This document shows positions 8,887-17,044 of a stretch of 64,000 nt of DNA, in pieces. The position numbers and the translations under genes were made by a program. The notes below the pieces were generated by a model. That model was not told where the DNA came from. It made no database searches and worked only from the letters and a program-made list of their open reading frames with translations. Origin of the DNA: Massilia kyonggiensis. GTDB taxonomy: Bacteria > Pseudomonadota > Gammaproteobacteria > Burkholderiales > Burkholderiaceae_D. The DNA lies in NCBI RefSeq assembly GCF_024756235.1, contig NZ_JANUGY010000009.1:186001-250000 (forward strand), read 5' to 3'. Each line of letters opens with the position of its first letter. The stretch's first letter is position 1.

Positions 8887-10344
8887 TTACGCGCTGACCG
8901 CCGTCTTGTGCGGCTCGTGCCGGTTCTTGAGCACCTGCGGCGCCAGCGAGCCGATGAACATGCCGGCAAACGCCGCCAGCAGGCCCGCCAGCTGGCCCGG
9001 GAAGGCCTCGCCCAGCGACGAGACCTGCGGGAAGAACACGATCCACGTGCCGATGCCGGCCACCAGCGACAGGATCGCGCCCTGCGTCGTCGCGCGCTTC
9101 CAGTACAGGCCGGTGACGAGCGGCACGAAGGCGCCGACGAGCGTCACCTGGTACGCGGACGACACGAGGTCGTAGATCGACGTGCCCTTCATCGCGATGG
9201 CGTACGCCAGCACGAGCGAAGCGAACACGACGATGGTGACGCGCATCGCGAGCAGTTGCTGGCGGTCGCTCATGCCCGGGCGCAGGTTTTTCAGGATGTT
9301 TTCCGTGAAGCTGGTCGACGGTGCCAGCAGCGTCGCGGACGACGTGCTCTTGATGGCCGACAGCAGGGCGCCGAAGAACAGGATCTGCATGATCAGCGGC
9401 ATCTTCGTCATCACGAACGTGGGCAGCACGCGCTGGTAGTCGCTCTTGGCCAGTTCCAGCGCATCATTGCCCATCACGATCACGGCGCACGCGACGACGA
9501 ACATCGGCACGAACGCGAAGATGATGTAGCTGGCGCCGCCGATCACGGCGCCGGCGCGGGCCGTGGGAGCGTTCTTGGCGGACATCACGCGCTGGTACAC
9601 GTCCTGCTGCGGGATCGAACCCAGCATCATCGTCACGGCCGAGCCGACGAAGAAGGCGATGTCCGTGAACTTCGCTTCCGGCAGGAAGTGCCACAGGTTC
9701 GCGTTATTGGCCATGTCGATGACGGCGCCGGTGCCGCCGGCCAGCTTTGCCGAGAACACGGCGATGATGGACAGGCCGACCACGAGCACGATCATCTGGA
9801 TGAAGTCGGTGATGGCGACGGCCAGGAAGCCGCCGATGACGACGTAGATGAGCACGGCGAGCGTGCCGACGATCATGCCGGCCGTCTCCGACATCGCGCC
9901 GTTCGTCAGCACGGAAAACACGAGGCCCAGCGCCGTGATCTGCGCCGCGACCCAGCCGAGGTAGGACAGGATGATGGCGGCCGAGCAAAAGACTTCGATG
10001 CCCTTGCCGTAGCGGGCGCGGTAGTAGTCGCCGATGGTGAGCAGGTTCAGTTTATACAGGCGGGCGGCGAAGAACAGGCCGACGAGGATCAGGCAGGTGC
10101 CGGCGCCGAACGGGTCTTCCACCAGCGCGCCCAGGCCTCCCTGCACGAATTTCGCCGGGATCCCCATCACGGTTTCGGCGCCGAACCAGGTGGCGAACGT
10201 CGTCGTGATCACCATGATCAGCGGCAGGCTGCGGCCGGCGACGGCGAAGTCGGACGTGTCCTTGATCCGCGTGCCGGCCCAGACGCCCAGGCCCAGGGTG
10301 CCGAGCAGGTAGAGCACAACGGACGTGATCAGAATAGTGTTCAT
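8887..10344 (-). CDS. Sodium:solute symporter (SSS family), probable polyamine-pathway transporter
   Basis: A 485-aa membrane protein with about 13 hydrophobic segments. N-terminal features are LGVWAGTRIKDTSDFAVAGRSLP and TFATWFGAETVMG, diagnostic of the SSS/PutP superfamily. The ATG at 10344 was chosen because the frame further upstream is non-coding promoter DNA that overlaps puuC. Substrate is not readable from sequence. Its position between the aminotransferase and puuC suggests uptake of putrescine, GABA or a related amine in place of PuuP. It has a perfect TATAAT at 10404-10399 on its strand. Confidence 0.85.
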   Translation of the reverse strand: MNTILITSVVLYLLGTLGLGVWAGTRIKDTSDFAVAGRSLPLIMVITTTFATWFGAETVMGIPAKFVQGGLGALVEDPFGAGTCLILVGLFFAARLYKLNLLTIGDYYRARYGKGIEVFCSAAIILSYLGWVAAQITALGLVFSVLTNGAMSETAGMIVGTLAVLIYVVIGGFLAVAITDFIQMIVLVVGLSIIAVFSAKLAGGTGAVIDMANNANLWHFLPEAKFTDIAFFVGSAVTMMLGSIPQQDVYQRVMSAKNAPTARAGAVIGGASYIIFAFVPMFVVACAVIVMGNDALELAKSDYQRVLPTFVMTKMPLIMQILFFGALLSAIKSTSSATLLAPSTSFTENILKNLRPGMSDRQQLLAMRVTIVVFASLVLAYAIAMKGTSIYDLVSSAYQVTLVGAFVPLVTGLYWKRATTQGAILSLVAGIGTWIVFFPQVSSLGEAFPGQLAGLLAAFAGMFIGSLAPQVLKNRHEPHKTAVSA

Positions 10345-10398
10345 TAAAGTGCTCCGCGGCTGGCAGTTAACTGAAATTACGGCGGGGAAAAATTCGCG

Positions 10399-10446
10399 AT
10401 TATAGCGGCAGAAATCGGCATTTGGATTGATTTTGTTTGCTAGTAT
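10399..10446. promoter_or_regulatory. Divergent symporter/puuC control region with shared GCATTTGGAT element
   Basis: On the minus strand a perfect TATAAT (10404-10399) lies 55 bp before the symporter start. The position of its -35, 17 nt away, falls exactly on GCATTTGGAT (10418-10427). On the plus strand this ten-base element is followed by TGATTTTGT and TAGTAT and lies 57 bp before the puuC ATG. The same decamer precedes puuD. A regulator bound here would control both divergent genes. Confidence 0.5.
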
Positions 10447-10483
10447 CGGCCTGACAACACGATGACATCTGCATGGAGACATT

Positions 10484-11968
10484 ATGACGACGTCAAGCTG
10501 GCATGAGCGCTCCAAAACGGTGCATATCGACGGCCGCGCCGTCATCGGAGGCCGGCGCGTAGCCGCCGTCTCCGGCGCCCGTTTCGACAATATTTCTCCC
10601 ATCGACGGCCGCATCCTGGGCGAGGTCGCCCGCTGCGACGCGGCCGACGTCGACGCGGCCGTCGCCAGCGCCCGCGCCGCGTTCGAGGATGGCCGCTGGG
10701 CCGGCAAGGCGCCGGCCCAGCGCAAGCGCACCCTGATCCGCTTCGCCGACCTGATGCTGGCGCACGAAGATGAACTGGCCCTGCTGGAAACCCTCGACAT
10801 GGGCAAGCCCATCCGCTACAGCATGAGCGTGGACGTGCGGCTCGCGCAGAACTGCATCCGCTGGTACGGCGAGGCCATCGACAAGATCTACGACCAGGTC
10901 GCGCCGAGCCCGCAGGACAGCCTCGCGCTGATCACCCGCGAACCGGTCGGCGTGGTCGCCGCGATCATCCCGTGGAATTATCCGATGCTGATGGCTGCGT
11001 GGAAGATCGGACCGGCACTCGCGGCCGGCAACAGCGTCGTGCTGAAGCCGTCGGAAAAGGCGCCCTTGAGCTCGCTGCGGCTGGCCGAGCTGGCGCTGGA
11101 GGCGGGCGTGCCGGAAGGGGTGTTCAACGTGCTGCCCGGCTACGGCGACGAGGCGGGCCGCGCACTCGCGCTGCACATGGATGTCGACTGCATCGGTTTT
11201 ACCGGTTCCACGCGCGTCGGCAAGCAGATCCTGCAGATGGCGGGGCAGTCGAACCTGAAACGGGCGTGGACGGAACTGGGCGGCAAATCCGCGAACATCG
11301 TGTGCGCGGACTGTCCCGACCTCGACGCGGCCGTCGCGGGCGCCATCGGTTCCATCTATTTCAACCAGGGCGAAAGCTGCAACGCGCCGTCGCGGCTGTT
11401 CGTGGAGGAATCCATCCGCGAGGCGTTCCTCGACAAGGCCCTCGCCTTGATCCCGCAGTACGCGCCGGGCGATCCGCTCGACGAGTCCACGGTGATGGGC
11501 GCGATCGTCGATTCGATCCAGATGAAGACGGTGCTCGGCTTCATCGAGGACGGCAAGGCGGCCGGCGCGCGCCTGCTCGCGGGCGGCAACGCGGCGCGCG
11601 CGGAGACGGGCGGCCTGTACATCGAACCCACGTTGTTCGATGGCGTGGACGCCACGATGCGCATCGCGCGCGAGGAAATCTTCGGCCCCGTGCTGTCGGT
11701 GCTGTCGTTCACGGACCTCGACGAGGCGGTGCGCCAGGCGAATGCGACGCCGTACGGCCTGGCGGCCGCCGTGTGGACGGCCGACATGAGCAAGGCGATC
11801 CGCACGTCACGCAAGCTGCGTGCGGGCACCGTGCACGTGAACCAGTACGACAACGACGACATCACGGTGCCGTTCGGCGGCTATAAACAGTCGGGGAACG
11901 GCAGGGACAAGTCCCTGCACGCGTTCGACAAATACACGGAGCTGAAGACGACGTGGATCCAGATCTGA
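10484..11968 (+). CDS. puuC: Gamma-glutamyl-gamma-aminobutyraldehyde dehydrogenase
   Basis: A 494-aa aldehyde dehydrogenase. It has IIPWNYPMLMAAWKIGPALA, ELGGKSANIV (general base Glu) and FNQGESCNAPSR with the catalytic Cys. The N-terminus (MTTSSWHERSKTVHIDGRAVIGG) and C-terminus (GNGRDKSLHAFDKYTELKTTWI) match PuuC/AldH. It oxidises gamma-glutamyl-gamma-aminobutyraldehyde to gamma-glutamyl-GABA, the substrate of PuuD. It is transcribed alone, divergently from the symporter. Its stop codon lies in a perfect palindrome shared with the convergent response-regulator gene. Confidence 0.93.
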   Translation: MTTSSWHERSKTVHIDGRAVIGGRRVAAVSGARFDNISPIDGRILGEVARCDAADVDAAVASARAAFEDGRWAGKAPAQRKRTLIRFADLMLAHEDELALLETLDMGKPIRYSMSVDVRLAQNCIRWYGEAIDKIYDQVAPSPQDSLALITREPVGVVAAIIPWNYPMLMAAWKIGPALAAGNSVVLKPSEKAPLSSLRLAELALEAGVPEGVFNVLPGYGDEAGRALALHMDVDCIGFTGSTRVGKQILQMAGQSNLKRAWTELGGKSANIVCADCPDLDAAVAGAIGSIYFNQGESCNAPSRLFVEESIREAFLDKALALIPQYAPGDPLDESTVMGAIVDSIQMKTVLGFIEDGKAAGARLLAGGNAARAETGGLYIEPTLFDGVDATMRIAREEIFGPVLSVLSFTDLDEAVRQANATPYGLAAAVWTADMSKAIRTSRKLRAGTVHVNQYDNDDITVPFGGYKQSGNGRDKSLHAFDKYTELKTTWIQI

Positions 11969-11981
11969 CCGCGGTCAGATC
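11962..11981. terminator. Perfect palindrome spanning the stop codons of puuC and the convergent lytTR gene
   Basis: GATCTGACCG/CGGTCAGATC is a 20-bp perfect inverted repeat. It contains the puuC TGA (11966-11968) and the reverse-strand TGA of the response regulator (11977-11975). No T-run follows on either side, so its use as a terminator is uncertain. It may act as a bidirectional pause or mRNA 3'-end stabiliser. Confidence 0.45.
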
Positions 11982-12727
11982 GCCATTTCCCTGAGCACCT
12001 TCGACGCCTCCCGGCTCGCCGTCAGCACGGCCCCGTCGCGCATCGTGATCTCGAGCTGCGACTGGTCGTCCGCGCGCATAGAATCCACGAAGTCGAGGTT
12101 CACGAGCGCCGAGCGGTGGATGCGGATGAAGCGGCCGGGGTCGAGCTGGGCTTCCAGTTCCGAGATCCCGATGCGCACGAGGAAGGTGTGGCCGCGCGCG
12201 GCGATCGCCGTGTATTTCGCATCCGCCTTCAGGTAGGCGATCTCGTTCACGGACAGCGGAAAGATGCGGCCGCGGTCGCGCACGAGGATGCGTTCGATGA
12301 GCGCCGGCGCATGCTGCACGGCCTGCGCGAGGGCGCCGTCGACGAGGTCGCGCGCGGGCACGGACGATCCCGGCGTCTCCAGCAGGCGCGCGACGGCCGC
12401 GTCGAAGCGGGCGCGCGTAAAAGGTTTCAACAGGTAGTCGACGGCGTTCAGCTCGAACGCGGTGACGGCGTACTGGTCGTACGCGGTCGTGAACACGATG
12501 TCCGGCACGACGGTCAGGCGGCGCAGCACGTCCAGGCCCGTCATCTCGGGCATCTGGATGTCCATGAAGACGATGTCGGGGCGGATGCGGTCGATCTGCG
12601 CGAGCGCGCTGGCGCCGTCCGCCGCTTCGCCCACGAGGCGCAGGCCCGAGTGGGCGTAGATGAAGTCGCGCAGGACGTCGCGCGCGAGCGGTTCGTCTTC
12701 CGCGATGAACACGGTCCGGGCATTCAT
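11975..12727 (-). CDS. LytTR-family response regulator
   Basis: A 250-aa two-domain protein. The N-terminal receiver has phospho-acceptor Asp56 (IVFMDIQMP), acidic pair Glu10-Asp11 and Lys in YLLKPF. The C-terminal LytTR DNA-binding domain includes RDRGRIFPLSVNEIAYLKADAKYTAI and RIHRSALVNLDFV. It is the cytosolic output partner of the sensor kinase immediately upstream, with which it overlaps (ATGA). The pair sits inside the polyamine cluster, so it may control the symporter or puuC, but this is an inference from position only. Confidence 0.92.
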   Translation of the reverse strand: MNARTVFIAEDEPLARDVLRDFIYAHSGLRLVGEAADGASALAQIDRIRPDIVFMDIQMPEMTGLDVLRRLTVVPDIVFTTAYDQYAVTAFELNAVDYLLKPFTRARFDAAVARLLETPGSSVPARDLVDGALAQAVQHAPALIERILVRDRGRIFPLSVNEIAYLKADAKYTAIAARGHTFLVRIGISELEAQLDPGRFIRIHRSALVNLDFVDSMRADDQSQLEITMRDGAVLTASREASKVLREMAI

Positions 12728-13806
12728 GTGAATTCCTTGTCGTTGGCGGCGAGGGGGATGGCCATCGTGACGACGAAGCCGGCGCCCGGCGCCGTCTCGA
12801 TGGCGAGGCCCTCATCGGTGCCGTATTCCAGTTGCAGGCGGCGCTCGACGGTGCGCAGGCCCAGGCCGTTCGACGCGCGCACGCGGCCGATGTCGGCGCC
12901 GGGGCCGTCGTCGCCGACCGACAGCACGAGCTTGCCCGTGCGTGCGTCGAGGCGCGAGCGGATCAGCAACCGGCCCGGCCGGCTGTGCGGATTGAAGGCG
13001 TGCTTGATGCTGTTCTCGACGAGCGGCTGCAGCGACAGCGCCGGCAGCAGGTGGCTGGAGGCGGCGTCGTCGAGTTCCCAGTCGACGTGCAGGCGCGAAC
13101 CGAGGCGCAGGCTTTCCAGTTCGAGATAGTCGCGCACGAAGCGCAGTTCGTCGTCCAGCGTGACACGGTCGTTGCCCGTCTTTTCCGTGTCCAGCACGTA
13201 GCGCAGCATGTCGGAGAACTGGAACAGCGCGTTTTCCGCGGCGTTCGGGTCCTTGCGGGTGAGGGCGATGATCGAGTGCAGCGTGTTGAACAGGAAGTGC
13301 GGATTGAGCTTGCTGCGCAGCGCGTTGAGCTCCGTCGCGACGAGCAGCGCGTGCGCCTGCTGCACGGCGACTTCCTGCCGGCGGCGGGCGTCGTTCGCGC
13401 GGATCATGTGGAACGTCGTCGCGATGACGCCGTAGCCCATCATCGAATACAGCACGGGCCACACGTAGAACGACAGCGGCTGCGTCGTCTCGTAGAGCAG
13501 CCCCGGCAGCGCGTACGACAGGATGGCATACGCCGGCGCGCCCACCACGTGGATCAGGCAGCGCGTCGCGGACGGGACGTGGCGGCGCTCCATCCAGCCG
13601 CTGAGCGGCCAGTGCAGGGCCAGCACGAAGGCCTGGGGCACGATCCACAGCATCGGGACCAGGCCGCGCCAGTTGTAGCCGTGCTGGCTGGAGTCGGCGA
13701 GCCGCAGCACGACGGCGAGCAGCAGCATGTACGCGAGCCAGCCGCAGGCGTAGTTGCGCCACATGCGGGTGGTGTTTGGCGTCGTCGTGGTTGTCAGCTG
13801 TTCCAT
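12724..13806 (-). CDS. LytS/YehU-type sensor histidine kinase
   Basis: A 360-aa inner-membrane kinase. Four hydrophobic segments occupy about residues 18-36, 49-70, 83-105 and 111-133, with no large periplasmic domain. The His_kinase domain follows, with phospho-acceptor His170 in KLNPHFLFNTLHS, then a HATPase (VENSIKHAF, GDDGPGAD, GLGLRTVERR). Start at 13806 was selected because the frame upstream has no coding character. The stop overlaps the response-regulator start. Such membrane-only sensors often sense a small metabolite or work with a transporter. Confidence 0.9.
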   Translation of the reverse strand: MEQLTTTTTPNTTRMWRNYACGWLAYMLLLAVVLRLADSSQHGYNWRGLVPMLWIVPQAFVLALHWPLSGWMERRHVPSATRCLIHVVGAPAYAILSYALPGLLYETTQPLSFYVWPVLYSMMGYGVIATTFHMIRANDARRRQEVAVQQAHALLVATELNALRSKLNPHFLFNTLHSIIALTRKDPNAAENALFQFSDMLRYVLDTEKTGNDRVTLDDELRFVRDYLELESLRLGSRLHVDWELDDAASSHLLPALSLQPLVENSIKHAFNPHSRPGRLLIRSRLDARTGKLVLSVGDDGPGADIGRVRASNGLGLRTVERRLQLEYGTDEGLAIETAPGAGFVVTMAIPLAANDKEFT

Positions 13807-13926
13807 GCAGAAAGTATGACGCAGGACGCCGGCGGGCGGAACTTCCATGGCGCGAAGTGCGGTATCGCGGCAACGAATTGAGGAAACGGGACCATCCCGA
13901 CCCGCGCGCGGCCTAAAAATCCCCGA

Positions 13927-13935
13927 TGCTATATT
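13927..13935 (+). promoter_or_regulatory. Extended -10 promoter of the second puuA-like gene
   Basis: TGCTATATT fits the extended -10 form TGnTATAAT with one mismatch, 28 bp before the chosen ATG at 13964. No clear -35 is present, as expected for an extended -10 promoter. It supports the downstream start over the in-frame ATG at 13847, which would lie upstream of this promoter. Confidence 0.45.
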
Positions 13936-13963
13936 GACCCGCATCGAGTCAAGCGAGAGCGTA

Positions 13964-15310
13964 ATGGATTCCGAAGCGCATAACCCGATGCGCGATTTTC
14001 TGCGCGAACACAATATCCATGAAGTCGAGTGCGTCATCGCCGACATGACGGGCATTGCCCGCGGCAAGATCCTTCCGAAAGACCTGTTCCTTGCGGGCGA
14101 GCACATGCGGCTGCCGAAAAGCGTCCTGCTGAACACGGTGCACGGCGAACAACCGAACAATACCCCGTACGTCGGCTCCATCGATCCCGACATGGTCTGC
14201 GTGCCCGACCCGGCCACGATCCGCGTCGTGCCCTGGGCGACGGAGCGTGTCGCGCTCGTCATCCACGATTGCACGAACTTCGACGGCACCCAGGTCGACC
14301 TGGCCCCGCGCTCGGTGCTGCGCCGCGTGCTGGGCCTGTATGCGGAGCGGGGCTGGCGGCCCGTCGTGGCGCCGGAGATGGAGTTTTATCTCGTCGCGCG
14401 CACGACGAATCCGCACGAGCCGCTGAGCCCGCCGACGGGCCGCAGCGGCTTCACGGAGCAGGGCCGGCAATCCTATTCGATCGACGCCGTCAACGATTTC
14501 GATCCGTTCTTCCTGGAACTGTCGGCGTTCTGCAAGCAGCACGAGCTCGGCGTCGAGACGCTGATCCACGAGGCCGGCGCGGGCCAGATGGAAATCAATT
14601 TTACGCATGGGGACGCGCTGGAACTGGCCGACCGCGTGTTCCTGTTCAAGCGGGCCGTGCGCGAGACGGCGCTGCGCCATGGCATCTTTGCCACATTCAT
14701 GGCCAAGCCGATGGAGACGGAACCGGGCAGCGCCATGCACGTGCACCAGAGCATCGTCGACGCGGACGGCCGCAACATCTTTTCCAACGAGGATGGGACG
14801 GAAAGCGCGCTGTTCCGCCACTTCATCGGCGGCCTGGAAAAATACGTGCCGCCCGCGACACTCCTCTTCGCGCCGCACGTGAATTCCTACCGGCGCCTGT
14901 CGCGCTTCCAGTCGGCGCCGATGAACGTGCACTGGGGCTACGACAACCGCACGTGCGGCATCCGCATCCCGAACTCGAGCCCGGCTAGCCGCCGCGTGGA
15001 AAACCGCGTGCCGGGCGTCGACGTGAACCCGTATCTCGCGATGGCGGCCACGCTGGCCTGCGGCTTCCTCGGCATGGTCGAGGGGCTGGAGCCGTCCGCG
15101 CCCACGCCCGAGAGCGCGGAGCACATCCACGGCGACCTGCCGCGCAACCTCGAGGATGCGATCCTGCAGCTGCGCGGGTGCCCGGCGCTGGCCGACATGC
15201 TGGGACCCTTGTTCGTGCAGGCGTTCTGCGAAGTGAAGGAGCTGGAGTTCGCGACGTTTTCGCGCGTGATCAGTTCATGGGAGCGGGAGCACCTGATGCT
15301 CCTCGTGTGA
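13964..15310 (+). CDS. Second gamma-glutamylputrescine-synthetase-like ligase
   Basis: A 448-aa glutamine-synthetase-family protein strongly similar to the puuA product at 6046. It shares the motifs MTGIARGKILP, EMEFYL, GAGQMEINF, HVHQS, VENRVPGVDVNPYLA and SSWEREHLML. It is therefore probably a polyamine or monoamine glutamylating ligase of the PuuA/SpuI/GlnA3 type. Catalytic motifs are intact, so nothing suggests decay. Differences lie mainly in the substrate-facing stretches (for example NPHEPLSPPTGRSGFTEQG). The partner substrate, such as spermidine, cadaverine or ethanolamine, cannot be decided. It is monocistronic and convergent with the hybrid kinase. Confidence 0.85.
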   Translation: MDSEAHNPMRDFLREHNIHEVECVIADMTGIARGKILPKDLFLAGEHMRLPKSVLLNTVHGEQPNNTPYVGSIDPDMVCVPDPATIRVVPWATERVALVIHDCTNFDGTQVDLAPRSVLRRVLGLYAERGWRPVVAPEMEFYLVARTTNPHEPLSPPTGRSGFTEQGRQSYSIDAVNDFDPFFLELSAFCKQHELGVETLIHEAGAGQMEINFTHGDALELADRVFLFKRAVRETALRHGIFATFMAKPMETEPGSAMHVHQSIVDADGRNIFSNEDGTESALFRHFIGGLEKYVPPATLLFAPHVNSYRRLSRFQSAPMNVHWGYDNRTCGIRIPNSSPASRRVENRVPGVDVNPYLAMAATLACGFLGMVEGLEPSAPTPESAEHIHGDLPRNLEDAILQLRGCPALADMLGPLFVQAFCEVKELEFATFSRVISSWEREHLMLLV

Positions 15311-15317
15311 TCACACG
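15304..15317. terminator. Palindrome spanning the stop codons of two convergent genes
   Basis: CGTGTGATCACACG is a perfect 14-bp inverted repeat. It is centred on the abutting TGA (15308-15310) of the ligase and TCA (15311-15313, a stop on the minus strand) of the hybrid kinase. There is no T-run. The geometry matches the palindrome at 11962-11981. Confidence 0.4.
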
Positions 15318-16894
15318 CAGGGCAACGTGATGGTCAGGCGCGTATGCCCGTCGCCCGTCTCCATGGTGGCGTCGCCGCCTTGCACCTCGGCCATCAGGCG
15401 GATCGAATAGGTGCCGAGGCCCATGCCGCCCTGCTTGCCGGCCGTGGCGTACTTGTCGAAGAAGCGGCCGCGCATGGTCAAGGGGACCTCGCCCTCGTTG
15501 TCGATCACGACGTGCAGGCAGCCGGGGCCCGGCGCCACGTCGACCCTGATCGTGCCGCCCGGCGGCGCTGCTTCGGCCGCGTTCTTGAAGGCGTTCGAGA
15601 ACATCGAATAGCACAGCAGCGATTCGCCCAGGCAGACGGTGTCGCCGGGTGCGTCGAAGCGGATCGCGATGCGGCGGTCCGTGAACGCGAGTTCCGTCTG
15701 CTGCGCGACGCGCGCCAGCAGGTCCTTGATGTCGAACGGCTGCAGCGCCGGCTGGTACTCGCCCTTTTCCATCTTGTGGATGTCGAGCGTGCGGTTGATC
15801 ATGTCGAGCGCGTGGTTGGCGGCCATCTCGATCATGTGCGCGTGTTCGCGGTGCGCATCCTGCAGGTCGCCCGCGAGCAGCGCCTGGCTCGCGTGCAGGG
15901 TGACGGCGATGGGGCTCTTGAGGTCGTGGCGCGTCATGCGCTCCACGTCTTCGCGCAGGTGCGCATTCTCGATCAGCAGTTCGTTCTGGCGTTTCAGGTC
16001 GCCCATCGCCGTGGCCAGTGCCAAATGTGTCGCGATGCGCGCTTTCAGGATCGTCGGGTCGGCGGGCTTCGACACGTAGTCGACCGCGCCCAGGCGCAGG
16101 CCGCCCACGATGTCGTCGACGGCGTCCTTCGCGGACAGGAAGATGATCGGGATGTGCGCCGTCGCCGGATTCGACTTCAGGTGCCGGCACGTCTCGAAGC
16201 CGTCCATCACGGGCATCATGATGTCGAGCAGGATGATATCGATGGGGAACGCGCCCGCGATCTCGAGTGCCTTGCGGCCGCTGATCGCCACCTTGATCGC
16301 GTACTCGTCCTTCAGCGCGCCGGCCAGCACCTCGATATTGGTCGGGACGTCGTCCACGATCAGCACCGTGCAGCGTTTCAGGCGCTCGGCCAGCGGCGCC
16401 TGCAGGCCGATGACGTCGGCCTGGACGGGCGTCGGTTTCAGCACGGGCGGCGGCGCCGTCTCGGGCCGCGGTTCGGGCGCGGGCGCCGGCTGCGCAGCGG
16501 CGCCCGCGGTCTCCTGCACCGTGCCGATCATCGCCATGAACTTGCTGGCGAAGCTGTGCACGGTGAACGGCTTGATCATGTAGGCGTTGACGCCGGCCTG
16601 CAGGGCGCTGCGCACGGAGGCGGGATTCGCCTCGGCCGTCAGCATCATGAACGGCGTCTTCGCATAGCGCGCATCGTGGCGCATCCAGTGCAGCAGGTCC
16701 AGGCCGCTCATCACCGGCATGCCCCAGTCGCCGATGACGATGTCGATCGGCTGCTTGCGCATGAGGTCTTGCGCGGTCTTGCCGTTCTCGGCCTGGAACA
16801 CGTTGGAAAAGCCGAGTTCCGTCAGCACCTGGCGCACGGCGGTGCGGATCAGGAGATAGTCGTCGACGATCAGGATGGCAGCGGACTTGTGCAT
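15311..16894 (-). CDS. Hybrid response regulator/histidine kinase with two receivers
   Basis: A 527-aa cytosolic protein with no membrane segment. REC1 occupies residues 5-125 (Asp56 in GDWGMP, Lys109). A Pro/Ala-rich linker follows (132-160). REC2 spans about 175-295 (Asp224 in LLDIMMP, Lys277). A short coiled coil leads to a HisKA with His323 in TRHDLKSP, then a HATPase with DNEGEVP and GMGLGTYSIRLMAEVQGG. Receivers placed before the kinase suggest that it is a phospho-input hub rather than a ligand sensor. No cognate regulator is adjacent. It is divergent from the DeoR gene. Confidence 0.88.
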   Translation of the reverse strand: MHKSAAILIVDDYLLIRTAVRQVLTELGFSNVFQAENGKTAQDLMRKQPIDIVIGDWGMPVMSGLDLLHWMRHDARYAKTPFMMLTAEANPASVRSALQAGVNAYMIKPFTVHSFASKFMAMIGTVQETAGAAAQPAPAPEPRPETAPPPVLKPTPVQADVIGLQAPLAERLKRCTVLIVDDVPTNIEVLAGALKDEYAIKVAISGRKALEIAGAFPIDIILLDIMMPVMDGFETCRHLKSNPATAHIPIIFLSAKDAVDDIVGGLRLGAVDYVSKPADPTILKARIATHLALATAMGDLKRQNELLIENAHLREDVERMTRHDLKSPIAVTLHASQALLAGDLQDAHREHAHMIEMAANHALDMINRTLDIHKMEKGEYQPALQPFDIKDLLARVAQQTELAFTDRRIAIRFDAPGDTVCLGESLLCYSMFSNAFKNAAEAAPPGGTIRVDVAPGPGCLHVVIDNEGEVPLTMRGRFFDKYATAGKQGGMGLGTYSIRLMAEVQGGDATMETGDGHTRLTITLPCV

Positions 16895-16970
16895 ATTGTT
16901 TTAATAATGAATGCCGCGAGTGTAGCAACGATTAGGCCGCCAACCAACCACCAGGTCGCTTGTATGCATG

Positions 16971-17020
16971 AACGTGCACGTTTGTATTGATTATTGCGTG
17001 TTTGTGCGTAAACGTGTACG
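16971..17020. promoter_or_regulatory. Candidate DeoR operator pair in the divergent region
   Basis: AACGTGCACGTT (16971-16982) is a perfect 12-bp palindrome. AACGTGTACG (17011-17020) repeats it with one change exactly 40 bp downstream, close to four helical turns. Both lie within 75 bp upstream of the DeoR-family regulator start. The spacing and symmetry fit an autoregulatory operator pair. Confidence 0.45.
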
Positions 17021-17044
17021 GTCCGTGCATTCAAGGAGAAACAC

